This document shows positions 18,184-26,987 of a DNA stretch of 64,000 nucleotides, piece by piece. A model generated the notes under the pieces. It was not told the DNA's origin and did no database searches. It saw only the letters and a list, made by a program, of their open reading frames with translations. The stretch comes from Nesterenkonia natronophila (GTDB lineage Bacteria > Actinomycetota > Actinomycetes > Actinomycetales > Micrococcaceae), in NCBI RefSeq assembly GCF_003595215.1, contig NZ_QYZP01000003.1:496001-560000 (forward strand). The letters are read 5' to 3'. Made by a program: the position numbers and the translations under genes. Position 1 is the stretch's first letter. Every line of letters begins with the position of its first letter.

Positions 18184-18521
18184 ATCAAGCTGCTGACACG
18201 AACCTCACCAACGAGGAGGTGGACCGCATCTTCCGTGCCCTGGCGGACGCCACGCGCAGAGACATTGTGCACCGCACGCTCACGGCAGAAGCTTCAATAT
18301 CTGATCTGGCAGATCGCTATGACATGTCCTTCGCAGCCGTCCAGAAACACATCGCTGTCCTGGAGGAAGCAGGACTCGTGACCAAACGCCGCAGGGGGCG
18401 CGAACGCCGGATTCGCGGGAACCCAGAGACCGTACGAAAAGCCCAGACCCTGCTGAACACTTACGAACGCATCTGGCAAGCACGCATTGGTCAACTCAAT
18501 ACACTCCTGGCAGGGGAATGA
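18174..18521 (+). CDS. ArsR-type winged-helix regulator
   Basis: This 115-residue protein has an ArsR-like DNA-binding fold: VDRIFRALADATRRDIVHRT, then ISDLADRYDMSFAAVQKHIAVLEEAGLVTKRRRGRERR. No metal-binding cysteine pair is seen, so it is probably not a metal sensor. Such regulators are usually paired with an AHSA1/SRPBCC protein, as here (gap 31 bases). The ATG at 18174 sits inside a dyad, consistent with autorepression. Confidence 0.9.
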   Translation: MVAYQAADTNLTNEEVDRIFRALADATRRDIVHRTLTAEASISDLADRYDMSFAAVQKHIAVLEEAGLVTKRRRGRERRIRGNPETVRKAQTLLNTYERIWQARIGQLNTLLAGE

Positions 18522-18552
18522 CACCGCAAGCACCCACAGAAAGGCCCACGCC

Positions 18553-19530
18553 ATGCCTCTCACATCCGTCCAAAAAGACCTCAGCCGACTCACCATGACC
18601 ATCGTTGCGGACTTCTCCGTGCCGCTGCCACGTCTCTGGGACGCTTACGCAGACCCCCGACAGCTCGAAAAGTTCTGGGGCCCTCCGGAATGGCCGGCCA
18701 CATTTCTCCGTCACGACCTCTACCCCGGCGGCCGCTCCGAGTACTACATGACCGGGCCGGAGGGCGAGCGCTCCCACGGGTACTGGGAGTTCACCAGTGT
18801 GGAGCCAGGGCACTCCTTCGAAGTGGTTGACGGCTTCGCAACACAGGACGGCCAACCTCAGGAGGAGATGCCTTCTATGCGGATGGTGTTCAGATTCGAA
18901 ACGACCGAGACCGGCTCACGTCTGACCACCACTACATTCTTCAACAGTGTTGCCGAGCTGGAGCAGCTGATCGCCATGGGCATGGAAGAGGGTGCCAAGG
19001 CTGCCATGGGCCAGATCGACGACGTCCTGGCTGACTTGAAGACTTTCGCCGCAGAGCGCGCCCTGGAAACACACCTCCTCTCCGACAACCAGGCTCGCTT
19101 CAGCCGGATCATTCGCGGCACCCCGGAGCAGATATGGGCCGCTGAGCACGATCCCGAACTTCTGAAACGCTGGATGCTCGGTCCCGATGGGTGGCAGTTC
19201 ACGGACTGCCAGGTCGCCTCGTCCGCCGGAGACACCTACCGCTACGCTTGGGTCGATGCCACCGGTGAGAACGGCTTCGCCCTCACGGGTGAGGTCCTGG
19301 AGTCGGATCCTCCGCACCGAGAAGTCACTACGGAGTCCATGGAGGGGGTGGACGGTCCGCCGTCCCTCAACGAGCAGACCCTCACCCCAGTTCAGGGCGG
19401 GACTCTTCTCACGCTGGTCAGCACCTACGCCAACAAGGACCTGCGCGACGCAGTCCTGGCAACCGGCATGGCCGAGGGTATGGAAACCAGCTACGCCAGA
19501 CTTGAGCGTGAAATTGCGGCCCCGGCCTGA
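18553..19530 (+). CDS. Double AHSA1/SRPBCC-domain protein
   Basis: The 325-residue protein has two consecutive AHSA1-type (START-like) domains: about residues 15-165, with FSVPLPRLWDAYADPRQLEKFWGP, and about 180-320, with FSRIIRGTPEQIWAAEHDPELLKRW. The fold makes a hydrophobic ligand cavity; the ligand is unknown. Single-domain versions are more usual next to ArsR-type regulators, so this looks like a gene fusion or internal duplication. I start at ATG 18553 (MPLTSVQKDL) with GAAAGG upstream. Confidence 0.88.
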   Translation: MPLTSVQKDLSRLTMTIVADFSVPLPRLWDAYADPRQLEKFWGPPEWPATFLRHDLYPGGRSEYYMTGPEGERSHGYWEFTSVEPGHSFEVVDGFATQDGQPQEEMPSMRMVFRFETTETGSRLTTTTFFNSVAELEQLIAMGMEEGAKAAMGQIDDVLADLKTFAAERALETHLLSDNQARFSRIIRGTPEQIWAAEHDPELLKRWMLGPDGWQFTDCQVASSAGDTYRYAWVDATGENGFALTGEVLESDPPHREVTTESMEGVDGPPSLNEQTLTPVQGGTLLTLVSTYANKDLRDAVLATGMAEGMETSYARLEREIAAPA

Positions 19531-19555
19531 GCTGCTCAGCTGCACCCCGACCCCA

Positions 19556-20557
19556 TCATGAGGGAAGACTCTCCGACTCAGCTCTGGTAGAGCTCCGCGC
19601 ACTCAGCAGCGACGCTGAGACCGTGACCGCCAGGATGCCGGCGATCACCACCAACGAAATACCGGTGGGGATCTCGGGAACGGGAACACCCTGACCCGAG
19701 TTGATGAAGGTCAGATTGTTCTCATGCAAAGCGTGAAGGATCAGTTTGGTGCCGATAAACCCTAGAACGGCGATGAGTCCGTAGGAGAGATAGGCCAGCC
19801 GGTCCAAGAGCCCGTCCAGCAGGAAGTACAGCTGCCTCAAGCCCAACAACGAGAAGGCTGTCGCCGTGAAGACTATGTACGGTTCACTCGTCAGCCCATA
19901 GATCGCGGGAATGGAATCCAAAGCAAATAAAACGTCAGTGCCGCCAATGACGACCATGACCAACAGCATCGGCGTGAGCATGCGCCGGCCACTGATCACT
20001 GTCGTCAGTTTGTCACTGTCGTAGTCATCCGAGGTCTTCAACCACCGGCGTGCGGTGCGAATGACAATGTTATCGGCGTTGTCTGATCGCTTTTGATCTT
20101 GGACTTCGTTGCGCAGCATATTGCCCGCGGTCAGCAGGAGGATGATCCCGAACAGGTAAAAGATGTCGCTGAAGACATTGATCAGCCCTGCGCCCAAGAA
20201 GATCAACACCGTGCGTGCCATAAGGGCAAACACGATGCCGAAAAGCAGGACTTTCTGCTGGTACTTCCGAGGAACGTTGAAGCTGGAGATGATCACCAAG
20301 AAGACGAAGAGGTTGTCGACTGAGAGGGCCTTCTCAGTGAGGTACCCAGCGTAGTACTCCACTGCCCTCCCGGGGTCCCCCAAGACGACAAAGAGCAGAC
20401 CGAAAAGCAGCGCGATGCCCACGTAGAACCCTGACCATGCGGCAGATTCTCGCAAGGTGGGGTCGTGGGCTTTGCGGACGTGTCCGAAGAAGTCAACGGC
20501 GAGCAGCGCCGTGATGGATACAAGTGTGAGAGCCCACAGCAGAGGGGTGATCTCCAT
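19556..20557 (-). CDS. TerC-family membrane protein (likely metal exporter)
   Basis: This 333-residue integral membrane protein of the TerC/Alx family has about nine hydrophobic segments. The conserved acidic motifs are in the helix with KALSVDNLFVFLVI (about residue 78) and in GGTDVLFALDSIPAIYG (about 210). Family members export manganese or help load metals onto secreted proteins. I start at ATG 20557 with AAAGG upstream; the frame to 20602 lies in the leader RNA. A yybP-ykoY-like element precedes it, which fits manganese control. Confidence 0.93.
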   Translation of the reverse strand: MEITPLLWALTLVSITALLAVDFFGHVRKAHDPTLRESAAWSGFYVGIALLFGLLFVVLGDPGRAVEYYAGYLTEKALSVDNLFVFLVIISSFNVPRKYQQKVLLFGIVFALMARTVLIFLGAGLINVFSDIFYLFGIILLLTAGNMLRNEVQDQKRSDNADNIVIRTARRWLKTSDDYDSDKLTTVISGRRMLTPMLLVMVVIGGTDVLFALDSIPAIYGLTSEPYIVFTATAFSLLGLRQLYFLLDGLLDRLAYLSYGLIAVLGFIGTKLILHALHENNLTFINSGQGVPVPEIPTGISLVVIAGILAVTVSASLLSARSSTRAESESLPS

Positions 20558-20597
20558 AGAGGGAACCTTTCGGGAGCGCGACCCGCGGCGTCGCCGT

Positions 20598-20701
20598 CGC
20601 AAGTCTCTCCGCCTGAGATCGAGATCTCAGACTGCTGTGCCCGGCGTAGCTCAGGGGCTTCGCGTGCTGACGGTCACAGCTCTGTGGGATACTCCCTTAC
20701 G
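20598..20701 (-). promoter_or_regulatory. yybP-ykoY (manganese) riboswitch candidate upstream of terC
   Basis: On the minus strand the leader reads CGTAAGGGAGTA at its 5' side and GGAGAGACTTGCG at its 3' side. The ends pair (CGUAAG with CUUGCG, one G-U) to form P1, with GGAGUA and GAGA directly inside it as in the conserved Mn-binding core. Between them lie CCGTCAGCACGCG and an 8-bp hairpin arm (CTGAGATC/GATCTCAG). The element ends 40 bases before the terC ATG, and terC is a known target class. Confidence 0.7.
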
Positions 20702-20843
20702 CGTTTCATGGTACACCTGAGCAAGTGCCGTTCGCTTGTCGCATTGAGGAGCACCACCAGCCGGCAGATGCCCAGGTCCGCCGGTTCATCATGATAGCCG
20801 AACCACAGCGCAATGAACTCTGCCTGGGGCTGAAAGGAGATCC

Positions 20844-21068
20844 GTGAGCAACACTCCAGATGTTCGTCCCGTCGGTGACTTGCCAAATTCAATGGGCAAG
20901 ACGGCAGCCCGCGAACTCAAGAACGCTGGCATCGACTCTCTGCTGAAGGCCAGCGAACACACTGAAGAGGAGCTGGGGGCCATTCACGGGGTCGGTCCCA
21001 AAGCCGTACGTATTATCAAAGAGGCACTGAGCGAGAAAGGGCTAACCCTTCGCGACGGAGGTTCTTGA
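20844..21068 (+). CDS. Small helix-hairpin-helix protein
   Basis: The 74-residue product has a C-terminal HhH motif pair: LKNAGIDSLLKASEHTEEEL, then GAIHGVGPKAVRIIKEAL (about residues 45-62). HhH motifs bind DNA backbone without sequence specificity; the arrangement resembles the RNA polymerase alpha C-terminal domain or ligase-type HhH. It starts with GTG 20844 after AAAGGAG. It stands alone, convergent with the membrane hydrolase gene (gap 3 bases). Its role is unknown. Confidence 0.82.
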   Translation: MSNTPDVRPVGDLPNSMGKTAARELKNAGIDSLLKASEHTEEELGAIHGVGPKAVRIIKEALSEKGLTLRDGGS

Positions 21069-21071
21069 ACG

Positions 21072-22994
21072 TCACAGTTGGGAGCACCGTGCTCTGAAAT
21101 CGTGTATGGCACCTTTGTAGGCGGTCTCCCGCTCATAGTCCTGGTGCCCAGCCACATCAGACCACGCCGGCCGCAGAGATTCGGGGTCCTCGGGCTCTAG
21201 CGGGAAGTTCGACGCCGTGGCCTCAGCTGGATCCGGAACCATGCAATCAACTTCCGAGTCACCTGAGCCCAGCACCTGGCCACCGATGGGGTCAGTGAGT
21301 CGATAGAGGTTGACCCATCCGCCGCAGCCAGGGGCGATCCGCCGGGCCAAATTCTCCACGGGCCGCTGCCCGAAGTACGCTGGAAAAGCCTGACCGTAGA
21401 GCGTGGTGATCGGTGAACCATAGGTCAGAAATCCGCAACGGCGCAACATCGCATCACTCATGGGCGCTAGGGCAGCGAACGTCAGGACGGACCCTTGGGA
21501 ATGTCCGGAGACTGTGAGTCCTCCATCCGTTTGTACCCGGTCCGCAATCAGTCCCTGGAGCTCCGGCACCGCCCGTTCGGTGAACGGACGCACCGCGAAA
21601 GGGTGGTACCGCCGCGGCCAAAAAGTCAGCACATCCCAGACCATCGCGACGATTCGCCGCAGCGTAACACTCCGGTTCGACTGCCACACCAGAAGAATCG
21701 CTCCCACGGCAATGCCAGGAAGCAGAACAGCAGCGGCCAAAGACAAGAGACTTCGCTCCGGCGGTGGAACCCACCCCATCACGGGTTCAGTCACATCGAC
21801 ACGCAGCACCACAGAGACCACCGCTGATAGGAGAAAGAGCCCTGCGAACAGGGTCACCAGCTGCGGCGCCTGGTGCGCTGCAGCGGCTCGTGAGCGTTGG
21901 CGTGCCACCTCGGCTCGCAGCTGCTTGGTCACACCGTCAGGGGCTTGGTCCTCGGGGGTTGTGCGAGCAGGCAGGTCATCGGCATTGGCGCGACCGCGGC
22001 GTCGTACTATCCACACTGCTAAGCCCACGGCCCAGAGAACTACTGTGATGACGAAGGATTCAATCAGTGCCAGTTCCTGCCCCCAGCGGTCCCAAGGGAC
22101 TCCCGCAAGCCGAGCGAACAGCACCGCGAATCCAGCGCAGACCCCGTTACTCAGTGCAACCGCGAGGCTCACAGCCGCTGCAGGAAGCGCTCGCGGTCCA
22201 ACGACCCCCGGAAATCTTCCCGAAGGGTTCCAGCAGAGGGCCGCCAAGGCTGCAATCACCACAATCTGCAGCACCCCGACCAGCAGGAATAACCGACCCA
22301 CCCCTAAACTTGCTTCCCCCCACCGCACGTAGACAACCAACACCACGGCAGCGAAAGTCAGCAGAGTGATCAATCCATGCCAGCGGAGCAGTTTCTTGAG
22401 GCTGCGGTCATGGGCGAAGAATTGGGGACTGCTGAGATCCTCTCCGTGCGACCACCGCGCCTGGCCATCGCGGGGACCGATGCCGTGGCCGAATTCCACC
22501 TGCTCAAAGCGCCGCCTGGTCACGTTAGCCACCGTCATCAGCAGAGTCGGGACTCCCGCGGCCAGGGCGAAGCCCAATACGACGCCGAGAACTTGGGCGA
22601 CCCCACCGATCCGGCCGATTGTCTGATAACCCAGGTAGTCAATACCGATTATGGCCGTCCACAGCATAAAACTCGCAGTCAGGAGTCCGGCTGAGACATG
22701 GACTGCCCAGCGAGTGGCTCTGAGACGTAGACGGCCTGCCGAGAATTCACCGTGCGCCCAGCCGGCCACGTTAATGAGGGTGAATGGGAGCAGCAGCACC
22801 CACAGCGGCTGCAGCGGAGAGTCGGTGGTCAACCGCCCCCAGTCGTAACCCTCTACGCGACGATCCCCAGCACGGGCAATGACCCTGGTGCGTCTGCCCT
22901 GCTGAATCACCACAGTGTCTTCTGGAGGTACGCCCAACATCGAAGCGCCGGGTGACCCGCCCACCCCGTGAACTCTGAACTCACGAATGTCCAT
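21072..22994 (-). CDS. Large membrane protein with a C-terminal alpha/beta-hydrolase-like GHSQG motif
   Basis: The 640 residues begin MDIREFRVHGVGGSPGASM, where HGVGG is a lipase-like oxyanion segment. About eight hydrophobic segments follow in residues 60-440. A soluble C-terminal part contains VSGHSQGSVLTFAAL (serine nucleophile near residue 500), TYGSPITTLYG and WVNLYRLTDPIGG, with a late histidine in AGHQDYERE. These are the marks of a lipase-like hydrolase whose N- and C-terminal parts are split by a membrane domain. I do not recognise a named family. It lies 11 bases after the rhodanese gene, on the same strand. Confidence 0.8.
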   Translation of the reverse strand: MDIREFRVHGVGGSPGASMLGVPPEDTVVIQQGRRTRVIARAGDRRVEGYDWGRLTTDSPLQPLWVLLLPFTLINVAGWAHGEFSAGRLRLRATRWAVHVSAGLLTASFMLWTAIIGIDYLGYQTIGRIGGVAQVLGVVLGFALAAGVPTLLMTVANVTRRRFEQVEFGHGIGPRDGQARWSHGEDLSSPQFFAHDRSLKKLLRWHGLITLLTFAAVVLVVYVRWGEASLGVGRLFLLVGVLQIVVIAALAALCWNPSGRFPGVVGPRALPAAAVSLAVALSNGVCAGFAVLFARLAGVPWDRWGQELALIESFVITVVLWAVGLAVWIVRRRGRANADDLPARTTPEDQAPDGVTKQLRAEVARQRSRAAAAHQAPQLVTLFAGLFLLSAVVSVVLRVDVTEPVMGWVPPPERSLLSLAAAVLLPGIAVGAILLVWQSNRSVTLRRIVAMVWDVLTFWPRRYHPFAVRPFTERAVPELQGLIADRVQTDGGLTVSGHSQGSVLTFAALAPMSDAMLRRCGFLTYGSPITTLYGQAFPAYFGQRPVENLARRIAPGCGGWVNLYRLTDPIGGQVLGSGDSEVDCMVPDPAEATASNFPLEPEDPESLRPAWSDVAGHQDYERETAYKGAIHDFRARCSQL

Positions 22995-23005
22995 GTACGG
23001 AGTGT

Positions 23006-23587
23006 CTAGACAGTGGTCACATCAGGGATGTTCTGAAGAAAGGTCTCTACAGTGGGATTCTCACACGTGCGATTCCACGGCAGAAGGCTCAACGCCCTGG
23101 CCATGGCGCAGGTGTTCGTAGCGGCGGCGAAGATCAGTCCGCTCCCCACACCAGCGGACACATACGCAAGTCTCGGATGAATGAGCTTGGCTCCGATGAG
23201 CCCTCCCACCACCAGCGTCCCGGCAACCATGCGGACCTGACGTTCCATGGCCCAGCGCTGCTCGTCACGGAGTGCCTCGCCGCCGCAGTTCTGATACCCG
23301 ATAATGCCACCAGCTAACACTGAGGTGTGTTGTGAACCGGCAGCGCCCAGCGTCTCGGCGGCTTCCCTGGAGCGGGCGCCAGAGTGGCAGATCAGGACCG
23401 TCTCTGCAGGCAACTGTTCGGCAAGTTTCTTAGGGTTTCGACGCAGCTGGTCCAGCGGGAGGTTCCGAGAACCTTCAATGCGGATGCTCTCAAACTCGGC
23501 TGGAGTCCGGACATCCACTAGAAACGGAGGCTTACCGTCGGTTTTCTTGTCGCTCAGATCTTCAGGAGCGTACAAAGCGATAGTCAT
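23006..23587 (-). CDS. Rhodanese-domain protein with C-terminal membrane hairpin (YgaP-like)
   Basis: Residues 1-110 form a rhodanese domain with the active-site cysteine Cys67 in LICHSGARSR. The rest (VRMVAGTLVVGGLIGAKLIHP, then a second hydrophobic stretch) is a DUF2892-type membrane hairpin, as in YgaP, which moves sulfane sulfur or nitrosyl groups at the membrane. The second hairpin helix is followed by TNTCAMARALSLLPWNR and a late cysteine (RTCEN). I chose ATG 23587 over TTG 23605. Probably co-transcribed with the hydrolase gene downstream. Confidence 0.88.
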   Translation of the reverse strand: MTIALYAPEDLSDKKTDGKPPFLVDVRTPAEFESIRIEGSRNLPLDQLRRNPKKLAEQLPAETVLICHSGARSREAAETLGAAGSQHTSVLAGGIIGYQNCGGEALRDEQRWAMERQVRMVAGTLVVGGLIGAKLIHPRLAYVSAGVGSGLIFAAATNTCAMARALSLLPWNRTCENPTVETFLQNIPDVTTV

Positions 23588-23648
23588 ATAAAGCTCAACC
23601 TTCAACGATGATCGGGGGAATCATGGGGCGGGTGCTGGATGTGGGTGG

Positions 23649-24182
23649 TTAGGTGGGCTCGGCGTTGCCGGTGTAAGGCAGGATGCTGGAGGAGTCGCCT
23701 ATGACGTCATCCCCGATGACCTCCAGGCTTCCGTCCTGTTCCAGAATGATCGCTGAGACATCCTCGAGCGAGCCCTTGCTGGATGAGCGCACGGCTGTGT
23801 GGACATCATCTTCGACCAATTGGTGCTTGCGCATCGCTTTGCGTTGAAAATTGCCTTGGTAGTAGATGAGCACCGGTGGGGAATCGACGAGCCGGCGCAG
23901 CCGGGGTGAGCGTCCCCGCAGCCACGCGAGAACCCACTGCAGGAGGACCAGGAGGACCAAGGCGAAGACGGTCTGCGCCAGGGGCACGTCCACTGCGGTG
24001 ACTGTGCGGCCAAATGCTGATCCGATGGTAATAGCGATGATCAGGTCAAGCGGTGTCATTGAAGCCATGGTGCGCGCCCCAGAGATGCGCAGCAGCACTA
24101 ATAGGGTCAGATAACCGGCCACCAAGGTGACCAGCGTGTGAACGATCGGATCCCAACCGTCCCAGTACTGTGAAATATCCAT
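23649..24182 (-). CDS. DUF421 (YetF-like) membrane protein
   Basis: The protein has three N-terminal hydrophobic helices (about residues 10-90) with the family segment RISGARTMASMTPLDLIIAI. A soluble domain follows, with SPPVLIYYQGNFQRKAMRKHQLVEDDV. DUF421 proteins occur widely; YetF has been linked to spore or cell-surface functions in bacilli, but no general activity is known. A 10-bp hairpin lies directly before its start codon. Confidence 0.88.
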   Translation of the reverse strand: MDISQYWDGWDPIVHTLVTLVAGYLTLLVLLRISGARTMASMTPLDLIIAITIGSAFGRTVTAVDVPLAQTVFALVLLVLLQWVLAWLRGRSPRLRRLVDSPPVLIYYQGNFQRKAMRKHQLVEDDVHTAVRSSSKGSLEDVSAIILEQDGSLEVIGDDVIGDSSSILPYTGNAEPT

Positions 24183-24189
24183 GGGTGGA

Positions 24190-24234
24190 CCCTGTCAGGT
24201 CTCGTGTGTGATGTCCATATCAGGCCTGGCAGGG
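24190..24234 (-). repeat. Inverted repeat between the acyltransferase gene and the DUF421 gene
   Basis: CCCTGTCAGG (24190-24199) and CCTGGCAGGG (24225-24234) pair over 10 positions with one G-U in RNA and a 25-base loop. It starts right after the acyltransferase stop and ends eight bases before the DUF421 ATG, so the AGGG that could serve as ribosome-binding site lies in the stem. It could be a weak terminator or a translational hairpin. No T tract follows. Confidence 0.45.
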
Positions 24235-24235
24235 C

Positions 24236-25219
24236 TTATCTAAGAAGCGTCATAACTCGCGTGCTGCGGGGCAGCACATACAACCACGGCGTCCACGGCC
24301 GTGCCCACACAATGGCTAACGTCAGGCTCAGCGCCAGTACCGTAATCGCAGTGACGTACACCCCAGCCGGTAGCTCTGCACCTGAAAGCACCGTATCTCT
24401 CAGAAAGATCACTACGGGGAAGTGCGCCACATAGACCACAATCGAGTTCCGGCCCGTCCAGCTGAACAGGCGAACCACCCCTGAGCGAGGAGTCCGCGGG
24501 GCCAGCCACACCACCACCGCAATCCCCAATACGGCGAGAACACCCAAAGCAGGTGTGCGGAGGTTCGCGCTCGCCCCGTTCACGCCTATGACTGATACTC
24601 CGGCGAGCAGCACAAGAAGCAGTGCGACGACCCACCAGGGCGCGGTGATCCAAGAAGTAAGACGCTCCTGAGCCCATGCGCCGAGAAAAAAGAAGGAGCC
24701 ATACCACAGGATATTGCCCAGTAACCCGAGAATCGGCTCGCTGAGCACTGAGGCCGTCATCATCAGGACGAAGACCCCAAAGAAGACCCAGTCGCATCTC
24801 TTAGGATCCCGAACCATCAGCGGCCTAAACACGGCAGCGAAGAAGTAACAAGCAAGGAGCGCCATGAGGAACCACAGGTAGTCACCCGTCACCACGAAGT
24901 CACCCATATCGTCTGGCCAGCCGACCCCGCCGCGCACCAAGAAGCCGTAGAGCACCAGCCACACCGCGAGCGGCCACCCCACGGCCGCTACTTTGCCCCA
25001 GAGATAAAGAGTGAGCGGCTTGAGCAGCGAGCGGGCCAACAGAATGCCAGATAGAAACATCAATAGCGGCATGCGGAATGGCGCGAGGAATCGGTTGGCC
25101 TCGTCCCACCAATGCACAGTTGCTCCTCCGTGCTGGGCGGCGTGCAGCACCACCACAAGAACAACTGCCAGGCCGCGGAGAAAGTCCATCCAGTGCATCC
25201 GAGAGGCTCCAGAAGTCAC
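24236..25219 (-). CDS. Acyltransferase-3 family membrane protein
   Basis: This is a 327-residue protein with about ten hydrophobic segments and the family start MDFLRGLAVVLVVVLHAAQHGG, which contains the RG and catalytic-type histidine of acyltransferase-3 (OafA-like) proteins. FRMPLLMFLSGILLARSL is the second conserved block. Such proteins O-acylate sugars, lipids or cell-wall polymers; the acceptor is unknown. It starts with GTG 25219, 31 bases after prfC. Confidence 0.9.
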   Translation of the reverse strand: MTSGASRMHWMDFLRGLAVVLVVVLHAAQHGGATVHWWDEANRFLAPFRMPLLMFLSGILLARSLLKPLTLYLWGKVAAVGWPLAVWLVLYGFLVRGGVGWPDDMGDFVVTGDYLWFLMALLACYFFAAVFRPLMVRDPKRCDWVFFGVFVLMMTASVLSEPILGLLGNILWYGSFFFLGAWAQERLTSWITAPWWVVALLLVLLAGVSVIGVNGASANLRTPALGVLAVLGIAVVVWLAPRTPRSGVVRLFSWTGRNSIVVYVAHFPVVIFLRDTVLSGAELPAGVYVTAITVLALSLTLAIVWARPWTPWLYVLPRSTRVMTLLR

Positions 25220-25250
25220 AGCTCTCCGGCCATCTTCGGGGGCATCAGTG

Positions 25251-26876
25251 TCACTTCTGCGGTTGGGCTGAATACTGCAGCTGTTCGGCGATTCCGCGCA
25301 TTGGCTCCAGAGTGAGGTCGGGGTATTGACGTTTCACGCTGCGCAGCTTCCATGAATTGGGGAACAACCCCAACAGCGTCCCGTCCTCTCGAGCGACGAC
25401 TTCACAGTCACGGTGACCGGTGAGAACTTCCCCAGCCTCCTGGTCAATCTGGCAGGCAAAACTGTAGTCGAGCACGTCGAGGTGGAGCGGAGCGTTGAAT
25501 TCACCCCGCATTCGCTCCACGACGACATCAAACTGCATGGGACCCACGGCTCCGAGCACGGGATGTTGTGCACCACGACGTTCTGAATGGAGGACCTGAA
25601 CTATTCCTTCCTCCCCAAGCTGGTGAATGCCGCGGCGGAACTGCTTGTGCTTCCCGGCATCCGCGCACCGCGCCTCACGAAAGTACTCTGGTGCGAAGTG
25701 CGGCAGCCGTGGATAGACGACTGTTCTTTGCCCGCCGTAGAGCGTATCGCCGGGTCGCAACGCGGCCGCGTTCACCAGGCCCACCACATCACCGGGCCAT
25801 GCGGTGTCGACGGTCTCACGCTCGCGCCCGAAGGCCTTCTGCGCGTACTTAGTGGCGAAAGGCTTTCCCGTCTGCGCGTGGGTGGCCACCATGCCACGCT
25901 CGAAGACACCCGAGCATACGCGCGCAAACGCAATCCGGTCCCGGTGGGCCGGGTCCATCCCTGTTTGAATCTTGAACACATAGGCCGAGAAGTCTTCATC
26001 CACGGGGTGCTTACGGCTATCGGTATCAGCGCGGGCTCCAGGAGGCGGAGCTTCTTCAGCCACGAACGCGAGCAGCGCTTCGATGCCTATGTTCTGAACT
26101 GCCGAGCCGAAGAACATTGGCGTAGCTTCCTGAGCAAGGAAAGCACGGCGGTCATATGAGCCCGCATCGCTTTCGAGCAGGCAAGCCTCTTCCTTGGCCG
26201 TTGCCCATGCATCTGAGTATTCGGCCTGCGCCTGCGCGTCACTCAGCTGGTCCGCGACCACTTTCTTGGTTCCACCGGGGGTACGTCGAAAGCGCTGCAT
26301 TGTCTGGTGTTGGGGGTCCAAGAGGCCATGAAAGAAACCCGCTTCGCCCACCGGCCAAGTCTTGGGCATCGACCGCATACCGGTCCGCTCTGCTATTTCA
26401 TCGACAAGAGCCAACGCCTCCTTGCCGGGCCGATCCCACTTGTTGATGACTGTGATGACAGGCAGTCCCCGCTCCCGGCAGACGTCGAAAAGTTTCATGG
26501 TTTGAGTCTCCAAACCTTTCGAGGCATCAACCAGCATGATGGCAGCATCCACTGCCGTGAGGACGCGGAAGGTGTCCTCAGAGAAATCCGCGTGGCCTGG
26601 GGTGTCCACGAGATTGATCAGTGCCTCGTCATACGGAAACTGGATCACCGTCGAGTTCACCGAGATCCCGCGGGCGCGCTCCATGTCCATCCAGTCAGAG
26701 ACCGTGCTCCTACGTCCGGCTTTTCCGTGCACAGCCCCCGCTTCGCCGATGGCACTGGCATGCAGCAACAGCGCCTCGGTCAAGGTCGACTTGCCCGCAT
26801 CCGGATGTGAGATGACGGCAATACTGCGCCGTTTGTGCGCCTGCTCTCTCACCTGGGCGCTGCTCTCATTTGCCAC
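25251..26876 (-). CDS. prfC: Peptide chain release factor 3
   Basis: RF3 is the GTPase that recycles RF1 and RF2 after peptide release. The G motifs are SHPDAGKSTLTEALL (G1), DTPGHADFSEDT (G3) and TVINKWDR (G4); switch I has ERARGISV. The length of 541 is normal and the C-terminal domains end PQK. RF3 is not universal in actinobacteria. It starts at GTG 26876 without a clear ribosome-binding site. Confidence 0.95.
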   Translation of the reverse strand: MANESSAQVREQAHKRRSIAVISHPDAGKSTLTEALLLHASAIGEAGAVHGKAGRRSTVSDWMDMERARGISVNSTVIQFPYDEALINLVDTPGHADFSEDTFRVLTAVDAAIMLVDASKGLETQTMKLFDVCRERGLPVITVINKWDRPGKEALALVDEIAERTGMRSMPKTWPVGEAGFFHGLLDPQHQTMQRFRRTPGGTKKVVADQLSDAQAQAEYSDAWATAKEEACLLESDAGSYDRRAFLAQEATPMFFGSAVQNIGIEALLAFVAEEAPPPGARADTDSRKHPVDEDFSAYVFKIQTGMDPAHRDRIAFARVCSGVFERGMVATHAQTGKPFATKYAQKAFGRERETVDTAWPGDVVGLVNAAALRPGDTLYGGQRTVVYPRLPHFAPEYFREARCADAGKHKQFRRGIHQLGEEGIVQVLHSERRGAQHPVLGAVGPMQFDVVVERMRGEFNAPLHLDVLDYSFACQIDQEAGEVLTGHRDCEVVAREDGTLLGLFPNSWKLRSVKRQYPDLTLEPMRGIAEQLQYSAQPQK

Positions 26877-26987
26877 AGCTACGACTGTACCCTCACGTCG
26901 AGCTGCTTGAGCTCGAGCACATGATCGCCAGGAGCTCCAGTTATGGCCTCCCTGCCGGAAATGCTGAGCTCAGAGGCGACTGTCACT

